Shown: one piece after another, positions 44,906 through 53,926 of the stretch
How the letters are laid out: the number at the start of each line of letters is the position of its first letter
How positions within the stretch are numbered: the stretch's first letter is position 1
NCBI RefSeq assembly: GCF_034555375.1
Contig: NZ_CP140706.1
Location: 5,803,001 to 5,867,000 of the forward strand
Direction: 5' to 3'
Source: Pseudomonas sp. B33.4
Lineage (GTDB): Bacteria > Pseudomonadota > Gammaproteobacteria > Pseudomonadales > Pseudomonadaceae
DNA: 64,000 nt
The notes under the pieces: model-generated
Seen by the model: the letters and a program-made list of their open reading frames with translations, nothing else
What the model was told of the DNA's origin: nothing
The model's database searches: none
Position numbers and translations under genes: made by a program

Positions 44906-45598
44906 ATGAAACGCAGCAAATACGTTCAGCTGTCCCTCGCGGCCTCGGTGGCCATGGCCATTTCCGGCCAGGTGACAGCCGCGGATCAACCGCGCAATTT
45001 CCAGAGCCTGGAACAGTGTGTCGGCGCCGAAGTGGCTGCCGACGTCTGCTCCAGCGCCTACGTCGCCGCCCTGACCGAACACCGGCGCATCGCCCCGGTG
45101 TACAACGACAAGGCCAAGTGCGATGCGGACTTTGCCGCCGATTGGTGTCAGAAGAATTCCGACGGCCGCTTCGTGCCGAAACTCGGCGGTTTCAAAGTAC
45201 CTAAGGAAGGTGAGCCGGCGCAGAACCTCGACGCCATCGCTAATGCCCAAATGCCCGCCGGAAATGCAACGGCGCAGAATGTGCAAAGCACTTCGCACGT
45301 CTCCAGCGGTGGCGGAAATGGCTGGCTGACCGGCTGGCTGATCGGCAACGCGATGAGCAACAACGCCGAACGCACGGTTTACCGCGATCGCGAAACGCGC
45401 CAGCCCTACAATACCTCGACGCAGTACCGCAGAGCCGACACCACGACGCGCAGCCAAACGGATTACGAAAGCAGTAAAAGCAACCCGGTCAACGTGGCTT
45501 CTTCGACCTCACGCGGCGGCTTCGGCAGCCAGTCCAGTGCGCGTAGCGGCTGGGGTGGTTGGGGCAGCAGTTCTGGTTCTGGTCGTTCGAGCAGCTGA
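44906..45598 (+). CDS. DUF1190 family secreted protein (YjfM/YgiB-like)
   Basis: 230 aa from the ATG at 44906, with AGGAAG upstream. Signal peptide MKRSKYVQLSLAASVAMAIS. The mature protein contains SLEQCVGAEVAADVCSSAYVAALTEHRRIAPVYNDKAKCDADFAADWCQ, with four cysteines that probably form disulfides in the periplasm. A Gly/Asn and then Ser/Gly-rich tail ends SSGSGRSSS. In E. coli this family is always next to a glutathionylspermidine-synthase-like gene (yjfM-yjfC, ygiB-ygiC), as here. The low-complexity tail may be a modification target; that is a guess. Confidence 0.88.
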   Translation: MKRSKYVQLSLAASVAMAISGQVTAADQPRNFQSLEQCVGAEVAADVCSSAYVAALTEHRRIAPVYNDKAKCDADFAADWCQKNSDGRFVPKLGGFKVPKEGEPAQNLDAIANAQMPAGNATAQNVQSTSHVSSGGGNGWLTGWLIGNAMSNNAERTVYRDRETRQPYNTSTQYRRADTTTRSQTDYESSKSNPVNVASSTSRGGFGSQSSARSGWGGWGSSSGSGRSSS

Positions 45599-45600
45599 CG

Positions 45601-46758
45601 ATGAAGAAGATTTTCTGCGCCGAACGCCCCGACTGGAAACAGACCGCCGAGAGCCTCGGTTTCATGTTTCATACCATCGACGACGAGCCGTACTGGGACG
45701 AAAGCGCGTACTACCAGTTCACGCTCGCGCAGATCGAAAACGATCTCGAAGACCCGACCACCGAACTGCACGAGATGTGCATGGACCTGGTCGACCGAGT
45801 GGTGCACAGCGAAGAACTACTGGATCGCCTGAGCATCCCGGCGCAGTACTACGACATGATCCGCACATCCTGGCTGGAAGGTCATCCGCATCTGTACGGG
45901 CGCATGGACTTTTCCTACAGCGGCAACGGCCCGGCGAAGCTGCTGGAGCTCAACTACGACACGCCAACCAGTCTTTATGAAGCGGCGGCGTTCCAGTGGG
46001 GCTGGCTGGAACAATGCATCGAGCGCGGCACACTGCCGCGTCATGCTGATCAGTTCAACAGCATCGACACCAAACTGCATCAGGCCTTCGCCGAGTTACA
46101 ACTGAAGCGGCCGTTCTATTTTGCCTCAATGAAAGACTCGGTCGAAGACAAGGGCACCACGGATTACCTGCGTTTGATCGCCGAGAAGGTCGGCATCGAA
46201 TCGCGGCACATCGATATTGAAGACATCGGTTTAACGTCTGAAGGTCGTTTTGTCGACCTGGAAGATCGCTGGATCCCGCATCTATTCAAGCTGCATGCCT
46301 GGGAGTTTATCTTCCACGAGCCGTTCGGCGCGGCGATTGCCGAGTGCGATACACAGTTTTTCGAACCGGCATGGAAGGCGATTCTGTCGAACAAGGGCGC
46401 GTTGCCGTTGCTGTGGGAAATGCACAAGGGCCATCCAAATCTGCTGGCGGCGCATCTTGATCCGAATCCAGCCAATGCAGTGCCCAAAGGCTGGGTACGC
46501 AAACCGTACTTCTCCCGCGAAGGCGCCAACATTGAGCTGCAAACGGCTGACGGTCTGACCGTCAAGGAGGACGGCCCCTACACTGATGCGCCGTTTATCC
46601 TGCAGGAATTTGCACCGCTGCCGAAATTTGGCGACAGCTACACGCTGATCGGTTCCTGGGTGATTGGCGATCAAGCGGCGGGGATTGGTGTGCGGGAAGA
46701 CAACAGTCTGATCACTAAAGATTCAAGCCGTTTTCTGCCGCATCTGATCCTCGACTGA
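45601..46758 (+). CDS. Glutathionylspermidine-synthase-like ATP-grasp ligase (YjfC-like)
   Basis: 385 aa from the ATG at 45601, 2 nt after the DUF1190 stop. It matches the synthetase half of glutathionylspermidine synthase: GRMDFSYSGNGPAKLLELNYDTPTSLYEAA (substrate/ATP lobe), IEDIGLTSEGRFVDLEDRWI, and the C-terminal ATP-grasp part KPYFSREGANIELQ and GSWVIGDQAAGIGVREDNSLITKDSSRFLPHL. The amidase domain of E. coli Gsp is absent. The enzyme should join an amine to a carboxylate with ATP; the true substrates of the YjfC/YgiC group are unknown. Ends at a strong terminator. Confidence 0.9.
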   Translation: MKKIFCAERPDWKQTAESLGFMFHTIDDEPYWDESAYYQFTLAQIENDLEDPTTELHEMCMDLVDRVVHSEELLDRLSIPAQYYDMIRTSWLEGHPHLYGRMDFSYSGNGPAKLLELNYDTPTSLYEAAAFQWGWLEQCIERGTLPRHADQFNSIDTKLHQAFAELQLKRPFYFASMKDSVEDKGTTDYLRLIAEKVGIESRHIDIEDIGLTSEGRFVDLEDRWIPHLFKLHAWEFIFHEPFGAAIAECDTQFFEPAWKAILSNKGALPLLWEMHKGHPNLLAAHLDPNPANAVPKGWVRKPYFSREGANIELQTADGLTVKEDGPYTDAPFILQEFAPLPKFGDSYTLIGSWVIGDQAAGIGVREDNSLITKDSSRFLPHLILD

Positions 46759-46786
46759 CCTGCTCGGCAGATGTCTGCCCGACACT

Positions 46787-46820
46787 AAAAAACCGCAGCG
46801 TTTGCGCGCTGCGGTTTTTT
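46787..46820. terminator. Bidirectional rho-independent terminator
   Basis: AAAAAACCGCAGCG (46787-46800) and CGCTGCGGTTTTTT (46807-46820) form a 14-bp stem with a 6-nt loop. A and T runs on both sides serve both the yjf-like operon (plus) and the acyltransferase gene (minus). Confidence 0.95.
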
Positions 46821-46835
46821 CGTTTCTGCGCCGGG

Positions 46836-48041
46836 TTACGCGATATCCACCGAGCGGGCCGGTGTTTTCACGGGAGGTTTTTCCCTGACCGTTTCAGTTG
46901 CGCCGACGCCGGCCATTCTGCGCCGGGCGATCTCTGCCCCACGGCGCCGCAATGGCGTTTCGACGAAGCGGAAATTGAGTTCACTGCACACGACCATGAT
47001 CACCAGCGAGGTCAGCAGCAGTTCTACCGTAAAGGCAGCCCCCAGCTCCACATCTCTGCTGGCGGCAATGCGTGTCCAGATCTCGGTGCTCAGATGGTAG
47101 GCAAAGATGTGCACGACGTATAACGCGTAAGAGCGCGAACCGAGCCACTGGAAAAGACCATTGAGCAGCGCCGGGCAGTAGATGTAGCCCTTCTGATAAC
47201 TGGCGAGCCAGACAATGATCAACGCCGTGATCGCGATCAGACCGACGGCAATCGGCGCCATGATCATCTGACCGGCGATGGCACCCATCATGTACAGCAG
47301 AAACAACGTGATGGCCAGACGCTTGAACCTGCTGCCGCCAAGCCCGACAGGCTCAATATCCTTGTACAACGAGGTGCGGGTGAACAGGCAAAGCAGAATC
47401 CCCCACATCATCGCGTCCAGGCGGAACGAGAAAAGCATCGGTGCGGGAGGGGCTGCGAAGGTATCGCGATTGAACGGAAATTGCGCCGCGATCAGCAAGA
47501 GCAGAATAGTCACGCGCCAGCGGGGCGACGTCACCAACAGCAGGAACAATGGAAAGATGAAGTAGAACTGCTCTTCCAGCGCCAGGCTCCAATACACGGA
47601 ATTCGGTCCCAGCAGCACACCGTATTGATTCGCCAGGTTGCCGGAAAACGTCGCCACCGCGGTGAAGCTGCGCAGGTTCTCGTACCAGGACTGGAACGCA
47701 TTCGACTGGTTGAAAAAAATCGAGAACGCCAGCGGAATCAGCACCCATAGCCAAGCTGTCGGTAGCAGCCGGTAGGCACGCCGGATCCAGAAGGATGTGG
47801 CCGCAAGGCCAAAGCGGTTCTGCTCGCGGTTTTTATCGAAGTAATCGAGATAGGCCTTGCTGACGACGAAACCAGAGATACAGAAGAAAAGGTCTACGCC
47901 GGTCCACGGCGCATACACATTGAACACCTTCAACAGGTGCAGACCGAAGAACGGTAACAACTGAGGGAGATGGGCAAAAATGGTCATGAGAATGGCCACC
48001 CCCCGCAGAAACTCGATTTCCTTGTTTTTGCTACTGCTCAT
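46836..48041 (-). CDS. Acyltransferase family membrane protein (OafA/YrhL-like)
   Basis: 401 aa from the ATG at 48041; in-frame codons further upstream lack support. It begins SSSKNKEIEFLRGVAILMTIFAHLPQ, the helix-1 pattern with the conserved Arg and His of acyltransferase-3 proteins, and has about ten membrane helices. VDLFFCISGFVVSKAYLDYF and ALEEQFYFIFPLFLLLV are the other family signatures. Such enzymes add acetyl or other acyl groups to surface sugars or lipids. There is no O-antigen cluster nearby, so the acceptor is unknown. Single-gene unit. Confidence 0.9.
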   Translation of the reverse strand: MSSSKNKEIEFLRGVAILMTIFAHLPQLLPFFGLHLLKVFNVYAPWTGVDLFFCISGFVVSKAYLDYFDKNREQNRFGLAATSFWIRRAYRLLPTAWLWVLIPLAFSIFFNQSNAFQSWYENLRSFTAVATFSGNLANQYGVLLGPNSVYWSLALEEQFYFIFPLFLLLVTSPRWRVTILLLLIAAQFPFNRDTFAAPPAPMLFSFRLDAMMWGILLCLFTRTSLYKDIEPVGLGGSRFKRLAITLFLLYMMGAIAGQMIMAPIAVGLIAITALIIVWLASYQKGYIYCPALLNGLFQWLGSRSYALYVVHIFAYHLSTEIWTRIAASRDVELGAAFTVELLLTSLVIMVVCSELNFRFVETPLRRRGAEIARRRMAGVGATETVREKPPVKTPARSVDIA

Positions 48042-48230
48042 TGGTTTCTCTTGTTTTTTTGAATGAACGGGCGCTGATCGTCGCGCAATCTGTTCTTGAG
48101 AAGACCGGCCGGTTCTCCAGCCGCCGGGGCCGATCATGGAATGGCTTGCGATGGCGTTCAAGAGCCCTCGGCAAACTTTACCGGCATGCGCGGCAACACG
48201 AAGATTGGTTTTATGTTTCGCCAAAACGAC

Positions 48231-48255
48231 GAAACCCCCGCAATGCGGGGGTTTC
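48231..48255 (-). terminator. Terminator of the MFS-ssb unit
   Basis: GAAACCCCCGC (48231-48241), loop AAT, then GCGGGGGTTTC (48245-48255): an 11-bp perfect stem directly downstream of ssb. The T-run is short (three T) but the stem is strong. It separates ssb from the acyltransferase gene, which starts about 200 nt later in the same direction. Confidence 0.85.
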
Positions 48256-48286
48256 GAGCTAAGCCAGGTGATGGCTCAGGGACAAA

Positions 48287-48811
48287 TCAAAACGGAATAT
48301 CGTCATCAAAGCTGTCGAAATCCGGAGCCGGTTGCGGTGCGGCCTGCTGTGGAGCTGGGGCCGAACGCTGCTGCGGAGCCGACTGCTGCGGACGCGGAGC
48401 CTGCTGACGTGGAGCAGGAGCGGACTGCTGATAGTTGTTGCCACCGCCCTGCTGATCGCCCTGTTGTGGACGGCCGCCGAGCAGTTGCATGGTGCCTTGC
48501 ATGTCGACCACGATTTCGGTGGTGTAACGCTTGATACCGTCTTTTTCCCACTCGCGGGTCTGCAGCTTGCCTTCGATGTAAACCTGCGAACCTTTACGCA
48601 GGTATTCGCCGGCGATTTCGGCAACCTTGCCGAACATCGAAACACGGTGCCACTCGGTCTTCTCGACCTTCTGACCGGTTTGCTTGTCGGTCCACTGTTC
48701 GCTGGTTGCCAGACTCAGGTTGGTCACGGCGTTACCGTTAGGCAGGTAGCGAACTTCGGGATCCTGGCCGCAAGTGCCGACCAATATGACTTTGTTAACC
48801 CCACGGGCCAT
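48287..48811 (-). CDS. ssb: Single-stranded DNA-binding protein
   Basis: 174 aa. OB-fold residues 1-110: [48 protein letters not shown] and [17 protein letters not shown] long Gln/Pro/Ala-rich linker with repeated [13 protein letters not shown] units is followed by the acidic tip [11 protein letters not shown], which recruits repair and replication proteins. It follows the MFS gene by 9 nt and is near uvrA, which lies divergent beyond it; both act in DNA repair. Confidence 0.97.
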   Translation of the reverse strand: MARGVNKVILVGTCGQDPEVRYLPNGNAVTNLSLATSEQWTDKQTGQKVEKTEWHRVSMFGKVAEIAGEYLRKGSQVYIEGKLQTREWEKDGIKRYTTEIVVDMQGTMQLLGGRPQQGDQQGGGNNYQQSAPAPRQQAPRPQQSAPQQRSAPAPQQAAPQPAPDFDSFDDDIPF

Positions 48812-48820
48812 AACGTTCTC

Positions 48821-50218
48821 CTAGGCTTCGCAAGCAGCCCCGGCCGGGTTGTTCACCAGGCGTTCGAGGGTGTCGCGATCCACTAATTCTTTGTCCAGTT
48901 TGATGTAAACAGCTGCTTCGTCAGCAACTATCACTGCATCGGTTACCCCTACGAGGGCCTTGAGGCGCTCGACCAGACCCGCTTCGCGGATCGCCTCGGG
49001 CGACAACGGCAAGCGCAGGCTCGTCACGTAGGGAGGTTCACGCATGGTAACAGCAAAGGCCAGCCAGATGGCAGCCAGACCCGCGCATCCAAGGAACACA
49101 ACCGACAGACCGCCATGCTGAAACAGCCAGCCGCCGAGTATCCCGCCGAGTGCCGAACCGAGGAACTGGCTGGTGGAATACACGCCCATGGCCGTGCCCT
49201 TCCCGCCCGCCGGTGAAACCTTGCTGATCAGCGACGGCAATGAAGCCTCCAGCAGATTGAACGCGGTGAAGAACACCACCGTACCGATCACCAGAGCCCG
49301 CAAGCTGTCACCGAACTGCCAGAAGAATAGCTCAGTCAGCATCAGCGTCAGGACGGCGCCAAGCAAAACTCGTTTCATTTTGCGTTTCTTCTCGCCATAG
49401 ATGATGAACGGGATCATGGCGAAGAACGAAATCAGCAGCGCGGTGAGGTAGACCCACCAGTGCTGTTCCTTGGGCAAACCGGCTTTTTCCACCAGTGCCA
49501 GAGGCAATGCAACGAAGCTCGACATCAACATGGCATGTAACACAAAGATGCCCAGATCGAGCCGCAGCAGGTCCGGATGTTTGAGTGTCGGCATCAGCGC
49601 CTGACGCGCCACGCCGGACTCACGGTGCGTCAGCGGTCCAGTGGACTTGGGCACCATGAACATCACGATCACGATCCCCACCAATGCCATGCCACCCGTG
49701 GCCAGGAACAACCCGGACAAGCCGAACGCGCGCGTCAGCAAAGGCCCCACGACCATAGCCACGGCGAACGACAGACCAATTGTCATGCCGATCATCGCCA
49801 TGGCCTTGGTGCGGTGTTGCTCGCGGGTGAGATCGGAAAGCAATGCCATGACCGCCGCTGAAATGGCGCCGGCACCTTGCAGGATCCGGCCGGCAATCAC
49901 GCCCCAGATCGAATCGGCTTGCGAGGCCAGCACGCTGCCAAGGGCGAAGACGATCAGCCCGAGGTAAATCACCGGACGCCGGCCGATGCGGTCGGAAATG
50001 ATCCCGAACGGAATCTGGAAAATTGCCTGGGTCAAGCCGTAGGCGCCGATTGCCAACCCGATCAGGGCCGGGCTCGCACCTGCCAGATCCATGCCGTAGG
50101 TCGCCAGTACCGGCAACACCATAAACATGCCCAGCATACGGAAGGCGAACACCAGGGCCAGACCGCTCGCCGCGCGGGTCTCGCTGCCACTCATGCGTTC
50201 GCTGTGGGGATCGTGCAT
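48821..50218 (-). CDS. MFS transporter with C-terminal YAM-like domain (YajR-like)
   Basis: 465 aa. Twelve membrane helices with the MFS motif GIISDRIGRRPVIYLGLIVF between helices 2 and 3. After the last helix (about residue 385) a soluble tail of about 75 residues reads LKALVGVTDAVIVADEAAVYIKLDKELVDRDTLERLVNN, close to the ferredoxin-like YAM domain of E. coli YajR. The substrate is unknown. It is divergent from uvrA and upstream of ssb in the same direction, as in other Pseudomonas, so conserved gene order may reflect ssb promoters within or before it. Confidence 0.9.
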   Translation of the reverse strand: MHDPHSERMSGSETRAASGLALVFAFRMLGMFMVLPVLATYGMDLAGASPALIGLAIGAYGLTQAIFQIPFGIISDRIGRRPVIYLGLIVFALGSVLASQADSIWGVIAGRILQGAGAISAAVMALLSDLTREQHRTKAMAMIGMTIGLSFAVAMVVGPLLTRAFGLSGLFLATGGMALVGIVIVMFMVPKSTGPLTHRESGVARQALMPTLKHPDLLRLDLGIFVLHAMLMSSFVALPLALVEKAGLPKEQHWWVYLTALLISFFAMIPFIIYGEKKRKMKRVLLGAVLTLMLTELFFWQFGDSLRALVIGTVVFFTAFNLLEASLPSLISKVSPAGGKGTAMGVYSTSQFLGSALGGILGGWLFQHGGLSVVFLGCAGLAAIWLAFAVTMREPPYVTSLRLPLSPEAIREAGLVERLKALVGVTDAVIVADEAAVYIKLDKELVDRDTLERLVNNPAGAACEA

Positions 50219-50409
50219 GGAAAAACCTCGTGTGAACCGGCGGCGATTCTACCAGTCCCATCGGAAGACGGGGTAGATCGCGACGCTTTGACGCGTATAG
50301 ATGAAACTCTCTTCATCCAGGGCGAAAAACCCTTCGTTTGATAGTGTGCATCCATCCAGTATTTGCCCGTATACTCCTACGTTTTCGACGCCCGCCGAGC
50401 GAGGCCACT

Positions 50410-53244
50410 TTGGACAAGATCCTGATACGTGGGGCCCGTACCCACAACCTGAAGAACATCGACCTGACCCTGCCACGGGACAAGCTGATCGTCATCACCG
50501 GCCTGTCCGGATCCGGCAAGTCGTCCCTGGCCTTCGATACGCTGTATGCCGAAGGTCAGCGCCGCTATGTCGAATCGCTGTCGGCCTATGCCCGCCAGTT
50601 CCTGTCGATGATGGAAAAACCCGACGTCGACACCATCGAAGGCCTGTCGCCGGCAATCTCCATCGAACAGAAGTCGACCTCGCACAACCCGCGCTCCACG
50701 GTCGGCACCATCACCGAAATCTACGACTACCTGCGTTTGCTCTATGCACGCGTCGGTACGCCGCGCTGCCCGGATCACGACATTCCACTGGAGGCGCAGA
50801 CCGTCAGCCAGATGGTTGATCTGGTGTTGGCTCAGCCCGAAGGCAGCAAACTGATGTTGCTGGCGCCAGTGATTCGCGAGCGTAAAGGCGAACACCTTTC
50901 GGTCTTCGAAGAGCTACGCGCGCAAGGTTTTGTTCGCGCCCGGGTCAACGGCCGCATCTGCGAGCTCGACGAGCTGCCAAAACTGGATAAACAGAAGAAG
51001 CACTCGATTGACGTGATCGTCGACCGCTTCAAAGTGCGCGCCGATTTGCAGCAGCGTCTGGCCGAATCCTTCGAAACCGCGCTGAAACTGGCGGACGGCA
51101 TTGCACTGGTTGCGCCGATGGACGACGAGCCCGGTGAAGAGATGATCTTCTCCGCGCGCTTCGCCTGCCCAATCTGTGGCCATGCCATCAGCGAACTTGA
51201 GCCGAAGCTGTTTTCCTTCAACAACCCGGCCGGCGCCTGCCCGACCTGCGATGGTCTGGGGGTGAAGCAATTCTTCGACATCAAACGACTGGTCAACGGT
51301 GATCTGACGCTGGCCGAAGGCGCGATACGTGGCTGGGACAGGCGTAACGTATATTACTTCCAGATGTTGGGCTCACTGGCCTCGCATTATGGGTTCAGCC
51401 TCGAGGTGCCGTTCAACGAACTGCCCGCCGATCAGCAGAAATTCATCCTGCATGGCAGCGGCTCGCAGAACGTCGACTTCAAATATCTCAACGACCGTGG
51501 CGACATCGTCAAACGCTCGCACCCGTTCGAAGGCATCGTGCCGAACCTGGAACGTCGCTACCGCGAAACCGAGTCGGCGAGCGTGCGTGAAGAACTGGCC
51601 AAGTTCCTCAGCACCCAGTCCTGCCCGGATTGCCGTGGCACTCGTCTGCGCCGTGAAGCGCGGCATGTCTGGGTTGGCGAGAAAACGCTGCCGGCAGTGA
51701 CCAACCTGCCGATCGGCGATGCGTGCGTGTACTTCGGCGAACTGAAGATGACCGGCCGTCGCGGCGAGATCGCTGACAAGATTCTCAAGGAAATCCGTGA
51801 GCGTCTGCAGTTCCTCGTCAACGTCGGTCTCGACTATCTTTCGCTGGATCGCAGCGCCGACACGCTGTCCGGTGGCGAGGCGCAGCGGATTCGTCTGGCC
51901 AGCCAGATCGGTGCCGGTCTTGTCGGCGTTCTGTACATCCTCGACGAGCCGTCCATCGGCTTGCACCAGCGAGACAACGATCGACTGCTCGGCACACTCA
52001 AGCACCTGCGCGATATCGGCAACACGGTGATTGTGGTCGAACACGATGAAGACGCGATTCGTCTGGCTGACTATGTCGTCGACATCGGCCCGGGCGCCGG
52101 TGTGCATGGCGGGCAAATCGTTGCCGAAGGTACGCCGGCTGAAGTCATGGCGCACCCGGACTCACTGACCGGCAAATACCTGTCGGGCCGGGTGAAGATC
52201 GAAGTGCCAGCCAAACGCACCCCGCGCAACAAGAAGCTCAACCTGTCGCTCAAAGGGGCGCGCGGCAATAACCTGCGCAATGTCGATCTGGACATCCCGA
52301 TCGGTCTGCTGACTTGCGTCACCGGCGTGTCCGGCTCGGGCAAGTCGACGCTGATCAACAACACGCTGTTCCCGCTGAGCGCCACGGCGCTCAATGGTGC
52401 GACCACCCTGGAAGCGGCAGCGCACGACAGCATTAAAGGCCTGGAGCATCTCGATAAAGTCGTCGATATCGACCAGAGCCCGATCGGTCGTACACCGCGC
52501 TCCAACCCTGCGACGTATACCGGGCTGTTCACGCCGATCCGTGAACTGTTTGCCGGCGTACCCGAGTCACGCTCGCGCGGTTACGGCCCGGGGCGTTTCT
52601 CGTTCAACGTCAAGGGCGGTCGCTGCGAAGCGTGCCAGGGCGATGGCTTGATCAAGGTGGAAATGCACTTTCTGCCGGACATCTACGTGCCGTGCGACGT
52701 GTGCAAGAGCAAGCGCTACAACCGCGAAACCCTCGAGATCAAATACAAGGGCAAGAGCATCCACGAAACCCTCGAGATGACCATCGAGGAGGCGCGGGAG
52801 TTCTTCGACGCGGTGCCGGCGCTGGCGCGCAAGCTGCAAACATTGATGGATGTCGGCCTGTCGTACATCAAGCTTGGACAGTCGGCGACCACGCTGTCTG
52901 GTGGCGAGGCGCAGCGGGTCAAGCTGTCTCGCGAACTGTCGAAGCGCGATACCGGCAAGACCCTGTACATCCTTGATGAGCCAACCACCGGTTTGCACTT
53001 CGCGGATATTCAGCAATTGCTCGACGTGCTGCATCGTCTGCGCGATCACGGCAACACTGTCGTGGTGATCGAACACAACCTCGACGTGATCAAGACGGCT
53101 GACTGGCTGGTCGATCTCGGGCCTGAGGGCGGTTCAAAAGGTGGGCAGATCATTGCCACTGGCACCCCTGAGGACGTGGCCGAGATGAAGCAATCTCACA
53201 CCGGTCACTACCTTAAGCCGCTACTGATCCGCGATCGGGCTTAA
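50410..53244 (+). CDS. uvrA: Excinuclease ABC subunit A
   Basis: 944 aa from the TTG at 50410, preceded by GCGAGG; the ATG at 50338 would add 24 residues not typical of the family, whose N-terminus is [20 protein letters not shown]. It has two ABC modules: Walker [16 protein letters not shown] and [15 protein letters not shown], signatures [16 protein letters not shown] and [16 protein letters not shown]. Zinc modules CPICGH...CPTCDG and CEACQGDG...CDVCKSK are complete. UvrA recognises bulky DNA damage and loads UvrB. No SOS box (CTGT...ACAG) is visible in the 191-bp gap to the MFS gene. Confidence 0.97.
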   Translation: MDKILIRGARTHNLKNIDLTLPRDKLIVITGLSGSGKSSLAFDTLYAEGQRRYVESLSAYARQFLSMMEKPDVDTIEGLSPAISIEQKSTSHNPRSTVGTITEIYDYLRLLYARVGTPRCPDHDIPLEAQTVSQMVDLVLAQPEGSKLMLLAPVIRERKGEHLSVFEELRAQGFVRARVNGRICELDELPKLDKQKKHSIDVIVDRFKVRADLQQRLAESFETALKLADGIALVAPMDDEPGEEMIFSARFACPICGHAISELEPKLFSFNNPAGACPTCDGLGVKQFFDIKRLVNGDLTLAEGAIRGWDRRNVYYFQMLGSLASHYGFSLEVPFNELPADQQKFILHGSGSQNVDFKYLNDRGDIVKRSHPFEGIVPNLERRYRETESASVREELAKFLSTQSCPDCRGTRLRREARHVWVGEKTLPAVTNLPIGDACVYFGELKMTGRRGEIADKILKEIRERLQFLVNVGLDYLSLDRSADTLSGGEAQRIRLASQIGAGLVGVLYILDEPSIGLHQRDNDRLLGTLKHLRDIGNTVIVVEHDEDAIRLADYVVDIGPGAGVHGGQIVAEGTPAEVMAHPDSLTGKYLSGRVKIEVPAKRTPRNKKLNLSLKGARGNNLRNVDLDIPIGLLTCVTGVSGSGKSTLINNTLFPLSATALNGATTLEAAAHDSIKGLEHLDKVVDIDQSPIGRTPRSNPATYTGLFTPIRELFAGVPESRSRGYGPGRFSFNVKGGRCEACQGDGLIKVEMHFLPDIYVPCDVCKSKRYNRETLEIKYKGKSIHETLEMTIEEAREFFDAVPALARKLQTLMDVGLSYIKLGQSATTLSGGEAQRVKLSRELSKRDTGKTLYILDEPTTGLHFADIQQLLDVLHRLRDHGNTVVVIEHNLDVIKTADWLVDLGPEGGSKGGQIIATGTPEDVAEMKQSHTGHYLKPLLIRDRA

Positions 53245-53255
53245 ACGCGAGACAT

Positions 53256-53296
53256 AAAAAAGCCCCTGTCACTTGATCTGTGACAGGGGCTTTTTT
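53256..53296. terminator. Bidirectional rho-independent terminator (uvrA / ferritin gene)
   Basis: AAAAAAGCCCCTGTCA (53256-53271) pairs with TGACAGGGGCTTTTTT (53281-53296) around a 9-nt loop: a 16-bp perfect stem with six A and six T. It ends both uvrA (plus) and the ferritin gene (minus). Confidence 0.96.
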
Positions 53297-53309
53297 GTAT
53301 CTTTTACAA

Positions 53310-53777
53310 TCAGGACGTGTGGGATTGCAGGTAGTTCTCGAGACCGATCAGCTTGATCAGGCCCAACTGCTTTTCCAGCCAGTAGGTGTGATCTTCTTCG
53401 GTGTCGTTGAGCTGAACCCGCAGGATCTCACGGCTGACGTAGTCCTTGTGCTGCTCGCACAGTTCAATGCCTTTGCACAGGGCAGCGCGAACCTTGTATT
53501 CGAGACGCAGATCCGCTTCGAGCATCTCCGGCACAGTACTGCCGACATCCAGATCATCCGGACGCATGCGCGGCGTACCTTCGAGCATCAGAATCCGGCG
53601 CATCAATGCATCAGCGTGACCCGCTTCTTCTTCCATCTCGTGGTTGATTCGCTCGTAGAGCTTGGTGAACCCCCAGTCCTCATACATCCGCGAATGAACG
53701 AAATATTGATCACGCGCGGCCAGTTCGCCGGTCAGCAACGTGTTGAGGTAATCGATTACGTCTGGGTGGCCTTGCAT
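53310..53777 (-). CDS. ftnA: Ferritin-like iron storage protein, FtnA/bacterioferritin A type without the heme Met
   Basis: 155 aa from the ATG at 53777 ([20 protein letters not shown]). Ferroxidase ligands are present: Glu18, Glu51, His54 (EEEAGHAD), and Glu/His in the second helix pair ([27 protein letters not shown]). Bacterioferritins bind heme through Met52; here residue 52 is Ala. That matches the P. aeruginosa protein from PA4235, which was first called BfrA and later shown to be a heme-free ferritin. It stores iron as ferric mineral. It lies 149 nt downstream of katA in the same direction; catalase removes the peroxide made during iron oxidation. Confidence 0.9.
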   Translation of the reverse strand: MQGHPDVIDYLNTLLTGELAARDQYFVHSRMYEDWGFTKLYERINHEMEEEAGHADALMRRILMLEGTPRMRPDDLDVGSTVPEMLEADLRLEYKVRAALCKGIELCEQHKDYVSREILRVQLNDTEEDHTYWLEKQLGLIKLIGLENYLQSHTS

Positions 53778-53890
53778 CGCCCTACATCTCCCTACTTGAA
53801 AGTCTGTAGTTTGAACCAACCTGACTGGAAGGTCACCCGTTTCGCGCAATAAAAGCGAAGATATTCTGAGAAAACCAGCCTAAATAACGC

Positions 53891-53915
53891 AAAAACCGCC
53901 CAAATGAGGGCGGTT
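53891..53915 (-). terminator. Rho-independent terminator of katA
   Basis: On the minus strand AACCGCCC and GGGCGGTT (plus 53894-53901 and 53108-equivalent 53908-53915) form an 8-bp stem with loop AAATGA, followed by five T. It lies just past the katA stop and separates katA from the ferritin gene. Confidence 0.88.
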
Positions 53916-53926
53916 CTGCTTCTCGT

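Noticed and set aside
50338..50409. Longer uvrA reading from the ATG at 50338
   Set aside because: The additional 24 residues do not match the UvrA family, and the TTG at 50410 has a good GAGG ribosome-binding site.
50219..50409. SOS (LexA) box between the MFS gene and uvrA
   Set aside because: No CTGT-N8-ACAG or close variant was found on either strand of the gap.
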